Program-made: the position numbers and the translations under genes
Notes under the pieces: model-generated
The model's input: only the letters and a program-made list of their open reading frames with translations
Databases searched by the model: none
Told to the model about the DNA's origin: nothing
In this document: positions 61,634-64,000 of the stretch, piece by piece
Layout: every line of letters begins with the position of its first letter
How positions within the stretch are numbered: position 1 is the first letter of the stretch
Assembly: GCF_003234085.1 (NCBI RefSeq)
Contig: NZ_QKSD01000005.1
Span: 62,001 to 126,000 of the forward strand
Origin: Curtobacterium sp. MCPF17_052
Lineage (GTDB): Bacteria; Actinomycetota; Actinomycetes; Actinomycetales; Microbacteriaceae
Length of the DNA: 64,000 nucleotides
Direction of reading: 5' to 3'

Positions 61634-63817
61634 ATGAAGAAGACACTTCGCGCAGCCGGGGCCGCTGGGCTCGCTGCTGCCACTGTATTGACCGGGCTGA
61701 GTTTCGGAAGCGCCGCTTCGGCTAGTGCAACCAGCGCAAGCAGCACTCATGCAGGGTTTGGATTCAAACTCATCTGGAAGAATTCTGAAAAAGACTTCCA
61801 AACCACCAACGAGACCTATTTGACCAGGTACAGCACCCTCGCCGAAGCCGAGGCAGCTGCAAAGCTCATCGAACCCGTCTTCGTCGAACAGGACGAGTCC
61901 GGCAAGAAGTGGTTCGAGTTGAATATCCAGGCAGACGATGGCGAGCGATGCCTCTACGAGCATCACGAGAATCATCCCACTCCTTGGGCTGGGTTCTTGA
62001 CAGGTGCGGCCTGCGGAAAGAATAATTCCAAGTGGACGCTCGATGACGGCTTTCTGCTGTCTAAAGCTGGACGATATATCGCCGCACCCCGTCAAAGCTC
62101 GGATGCCGGGAAAGTCTGGTACTTCCCCGTCTCTAGCTCCAAGCCGTCGTCCTCCAAATTCGTCAACATCCCGTCGAGCCTCGAGGGCGTTACGGCTTCG
62201 TCGTCGAATGTTGATGTCAATGCCGGGACAGCGACAGTGTCAGGATCGGCTCCGAAGGACGCGACGAACGTGCTGGTCGAGTGGACGAACGAGGAGGGCG
62301 CGGAGAAGCAGAGGTACGTGTCGGTCGTTGACGGGAAGTACTCCGCGATCGTCACCGGGCTGAAGCTCGGCACGACTCCGGTTTCCGTCACGGCGTTCGA
62401 CGGCGGCGATGAGATCGGCACCACAAGTGTCGACGTCAAGCTCGAAGTGGCACCGGTCACCGCCACGTACGCCTTCGACGCGAGCGTCGACACCGTCGTC
62501 CAGGTCTCGGGAACGGCGCAGCCGAACACGAGAGTCACGATCAAGCACGGCGAGACGGACCTGGTCACGGTCCCGACCGGCGACACCGGCGAATGGACGG
62601 CACCGATCAATGCGCCGAACATGCCCGGCGCCTACAACCTCACCGTCGGGCAGGAGATCCGCGGCCAGGACAACGGCCGCATCGAACTCGATGTCGACTA
62701 CGGCCCCGGTGTCACCATCAACTCGCCGGGCGACGGCTTCGAGCTGGGCGAAGGCGACACCCTCGCTGTCCGTGGGTCTGCACCGACGGGTACCGAGATC
62801 AACGTCCACGAGAAGGGCAAGAGCGAGGTCCTCAACAGCGGCAAGGCCGGCACCAACTCCTACCTGATTCCGATCACCGGCCTCGAGGACCGCGAGTACA
62901 CGCTCGTCGCGGAAGGCATCACGAAGGGGTACAACCGCACCCATGCCGAGATCACGATCAACCCGGGCAAGACCTCGGAGCTCACCCCGGCTGCCGTGAC
63001 ATCCACTTCCGTCGTCGCCGGCACGACGAACACGATCGAGGGAACCGCGACGAAGGACGCGACCCTCAAGATCGTGAACGCCTGGGGCACCGACCTGCTC
63101 GGCACGCCGGTCACGGTCGACAGCACCGGCCACTGGTCCTTCGACCGAGCGATCTCGGCGTCGGCGAAGAGCTTCCAGTTCAAGATCGTGCAGACCAAGG
63201 GCTCGCTCACCGAGACCAGTGCGCTGTTCACCCTGAACGCCGAAGACCCGGCCGCATCGCTGGTCGACCCGACCGTGACGGGCCCGGCCGCTGTGCAACT
63301 CGGCGTGAACAACACCTTCACCGGCACCGCCACCAAGGACGCCACGCTGAAGATCGTCAACGCCTCCGGCACCGACCTGCTCGGCCACCCGGTCACCGTC
63401 GACAGCGACGGCAACTGGACCTTCGACCGCATCGTGTCCCGTTCGGCGAAGAACTTCACGTTCTTCATCGAGCAGAGCAAGAACGGCGCCACCAAGAAGT
63501 CCGGCGCCTTCGTGATCAACCCCGAGGACCCGGCCGCCTCCCTGGTCGACCCGACGGTCACCGACCCCGCCACGGTCAACCTCGGCGTGAACAACACCTT
63601 CACCGGCACCGCCACCAAGGACGCCACGCTGAAGATCGTCAACGCCTCCGGCACCGACCTGCTCGGCCACCCGGTCACCGTCGACAGCGACGGGAACTGG
63701 ACCTTCGACCGCGTCGTGTCCTGGAACGCGAAGAACTTCACGTTCTTCATCGAGCAGAGCAAGAACGGCGCCACCAAGAAGTCCGGCCCGTTCGTGGTCA
63801 ACCCCACCGCGGAGTGA
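61634..63817 (+). CDS. Secreted Ig-like protein with near-identical repeats
   Basis: This 727-residue protein has a signal peptide (1-33). An N-terminal domain of unknown type follows (34-180; FKLIWKNSEKDFQTTNETYL, two Cys). Three diverse Ig-like modules (about 184-445) align with those of the protein at 55299. Then come three 94-residue modules (446-539, 540-633, 634-727), the last two nearly identical in DNA. Each carries TFTGTATKDATLKIVNASGT and TVDSDGNWTFDR. No cell-wall anchor is seen. The N-terminal part is more AT-rich than the rest. The start has only a weak GAAAGA upstream. Confidence 0.72.
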   Translation: MKKTLRAAGAAGLAAATVLTGLSFGSAASASATSASSTHAGFGFKLIWKNSEKDFQTTNETYLTRYSTLAEAEAAAKLIEPVFVEQDESGKKWFELNIQADDGERCLYEHHENHPTPWAGFLTGAACGKNNSKWTLDDGFLLSKAGRYIAAPRQSSDAGKVWYFPVSSSKPSSSKFVNIPSSLEGVTASSSNVDVNAGTATVSGSAPKDATNVLVEWTNEEGAEKQRYVSVVDGKYSAIVTGLKLGTTPVSVTAFDGGDEIGTTSVDVKLEVAPVTATYAFDASVDTVVQVSGTAQPNTRVTIKHGETDLVTVPTGDTGEWTAPINAPNMPGAYNLTVGQEIRGQDNGRIELDVDYGPGVTINSPGDGFELGEGDTLAVRGSAPTGTEINVHEKGKSEVLNSGKAGTNSYLIPITGLEDREYTLVAEGITKGYNRTHAEITINPGKTSELTPAAVTSTSVVAGTTNTIEGTATKDATLKIVNAWGTDLLGTPVTVDSTGHWSFDRAISASAKSFQFKIVQTKGSLTETSALFTLNAEDPAASLVDPTVTGPAAVQLGVNNTFTGTATKDATLKIVNASGTDLLGHPVTVDSDGNWTFDRIVSRSAKNFTFFIEQSKNGATKKSGAFVINPEDPAASLVDPTVTDPATVNLGVNNTFTGTATKDATLKIVNASGTDLLGHPVTVDSDGNWTFDRVVSWNAKNFTFFIEQSKNGATKKSGPFVVNPTAE
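63251..63814 (+). repeat. Two near-identical 282-bp tandem repeats
   Basis: Matching points CTCGGCGTGAACAACACCTT start at 63299 and 63581, so the period is 282 bp (94 codons). The copies differ by only a few bases. A more diverged first copy precedes from about 62969. Confidence 0.85.
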
Positions 63818-63840
63818 CACCCGAACACCACCACCCCTGA

Positions 63841-63877
63841 CAGTGACGGCCCTCCTACTCCGGGAGGGCCGTCACTG
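63841..63877 (+). terminator. Intrinsic terminator
   Basis: A perfect 15-bp stem (CAGTGACGGCCCTCC and complement) with a 7-nt loop follows the stop by 23 bp and precedes the next gene. Confidence 0.85.
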
Positions 63878-63946
63878 ATATATTCAACCTGTGCGCGAAA
63901 TGTCAATTCGCTACCGTGTTCCTATCCGATCGGAAGGAACAAGTGA

Positions 63947-64000
63947 ATGCGATATCTATTCAACATGGCTGCGGCGGTGGCGACGGTGCTCGCTACGATG
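63947..64000 (+). CDS. Start of an exported protein (cut by window end)
   Basis: Only 18 codons are visible (MRYLFNMAAAVATVLATM), a clear hydrophobic signal-peptide start. GGAAGGA stands ten bases upstream. It follows the third secreted Ig-like gene and an AT-rich promoter stretch, so it may be another member of the surface-protein group. Nothing else can be said. Confidence 0.6.
   Translation, partial: MRYLFNMAAAVATVLATM

Noticed and set aside
57776-63817. 2013-codon plus-strand frame across the dnaK operon
   Set aside because: Its first two-thirds are antisense to dnaJ, grpE and dnaK, with low-complexity charged sequence typical of high-GC shadow frames. Only the part from 61634 is a real gene.

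Overview
The window is a gene-dense, very GC-rich stretch (roughly 70% by eye) from an actinobacterium. Gene content points to the family Microbacteriaceae, and a Curtobacterium-like plant or litter bacterium is my best guess. The grounds are an HspR-type dnaK operon, a ClpB without N-domain, an actinobacterial Asp23 operon, many ATGA/GTGA overlaps and many leaderless-looking promoters. I see no rRNA, tRNA, CRISPR, integrase, transposase or phage genes. 59 protein genes are called, the last cut by the window end.

Layout. 0.2-3.6 kb: TetR regulator, a degenerate ABC-ATPase-like protein and a YhgE/Pip membrane protein. 3.7-4.9 kb: a lower-GC lipoprotein/secreted-protein pair. 5.1-11.5 kb: LacI regulator, rRNA/tRNA methyltransferase, HAD phosphatase, CPBP protease, DtxR regulator, HEAT-repeat protein and aldo/keto reductase, with two repeat-rich gaps. 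11.6-17.5 kb: a large disordered membrane protein coupled to pyrE, a polytopic membrane protein and a secreted M23 peptidase. 17.5-20.5 kb: a six-gene Asp23 envelope operon ending in an APH-type kinase. 20.6-26.9 kb: xthA, an auxin-efflux-type carrier, nitroreductase, HAD hydrolase, trpF, Ser/Thr kinase, a DUF2945 protein and DedA.

27.1-34.4 kb is sugar metabolism: a ROK regulator divergent from a GH20 hexosaminidase, then the fruR-fruK-fruA operon. 34.6-40.1 kb is one tight operon in which a two-component system drives a lipoprotein and a MacAB-like exporter. 40.2-49.2 kb: DUF2231 protein, clpB, an acyltransferase-like membrane protein, an MFS exporter, tatA and a GH2 beta-mannosidase. 49.5-57.2 kb: a small conserved protein, a second aldo/keto reductase, two large secreted Ig-like proteins, an RsmC/RlmG-type methyltransferase and a GntR regulator. 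57.3-61.4 kb: dnaK-grpE-dnaJ-hspR. 61.6-64 kb: a third secreted Ig-like protein with nearly identical 94-residue repeats, and the start of another exported protein.

How parts work together. The clpB and dnaK promoters carry matching HspR (HAIR) operators in the same place relative to the -10 box, so the hspR gene here probably controls both. GH20, GH2 and the fructose PTS fit growth on plant or fungal polymers. The three secreted Ig-like proteins share modules and look like one expanding surface or matrix family. Main non-coding observations: an 85-bp dispersed intergenic element present twice, a 17-bp tandem array, and a recurring GGGAGGC core in terminator stems.
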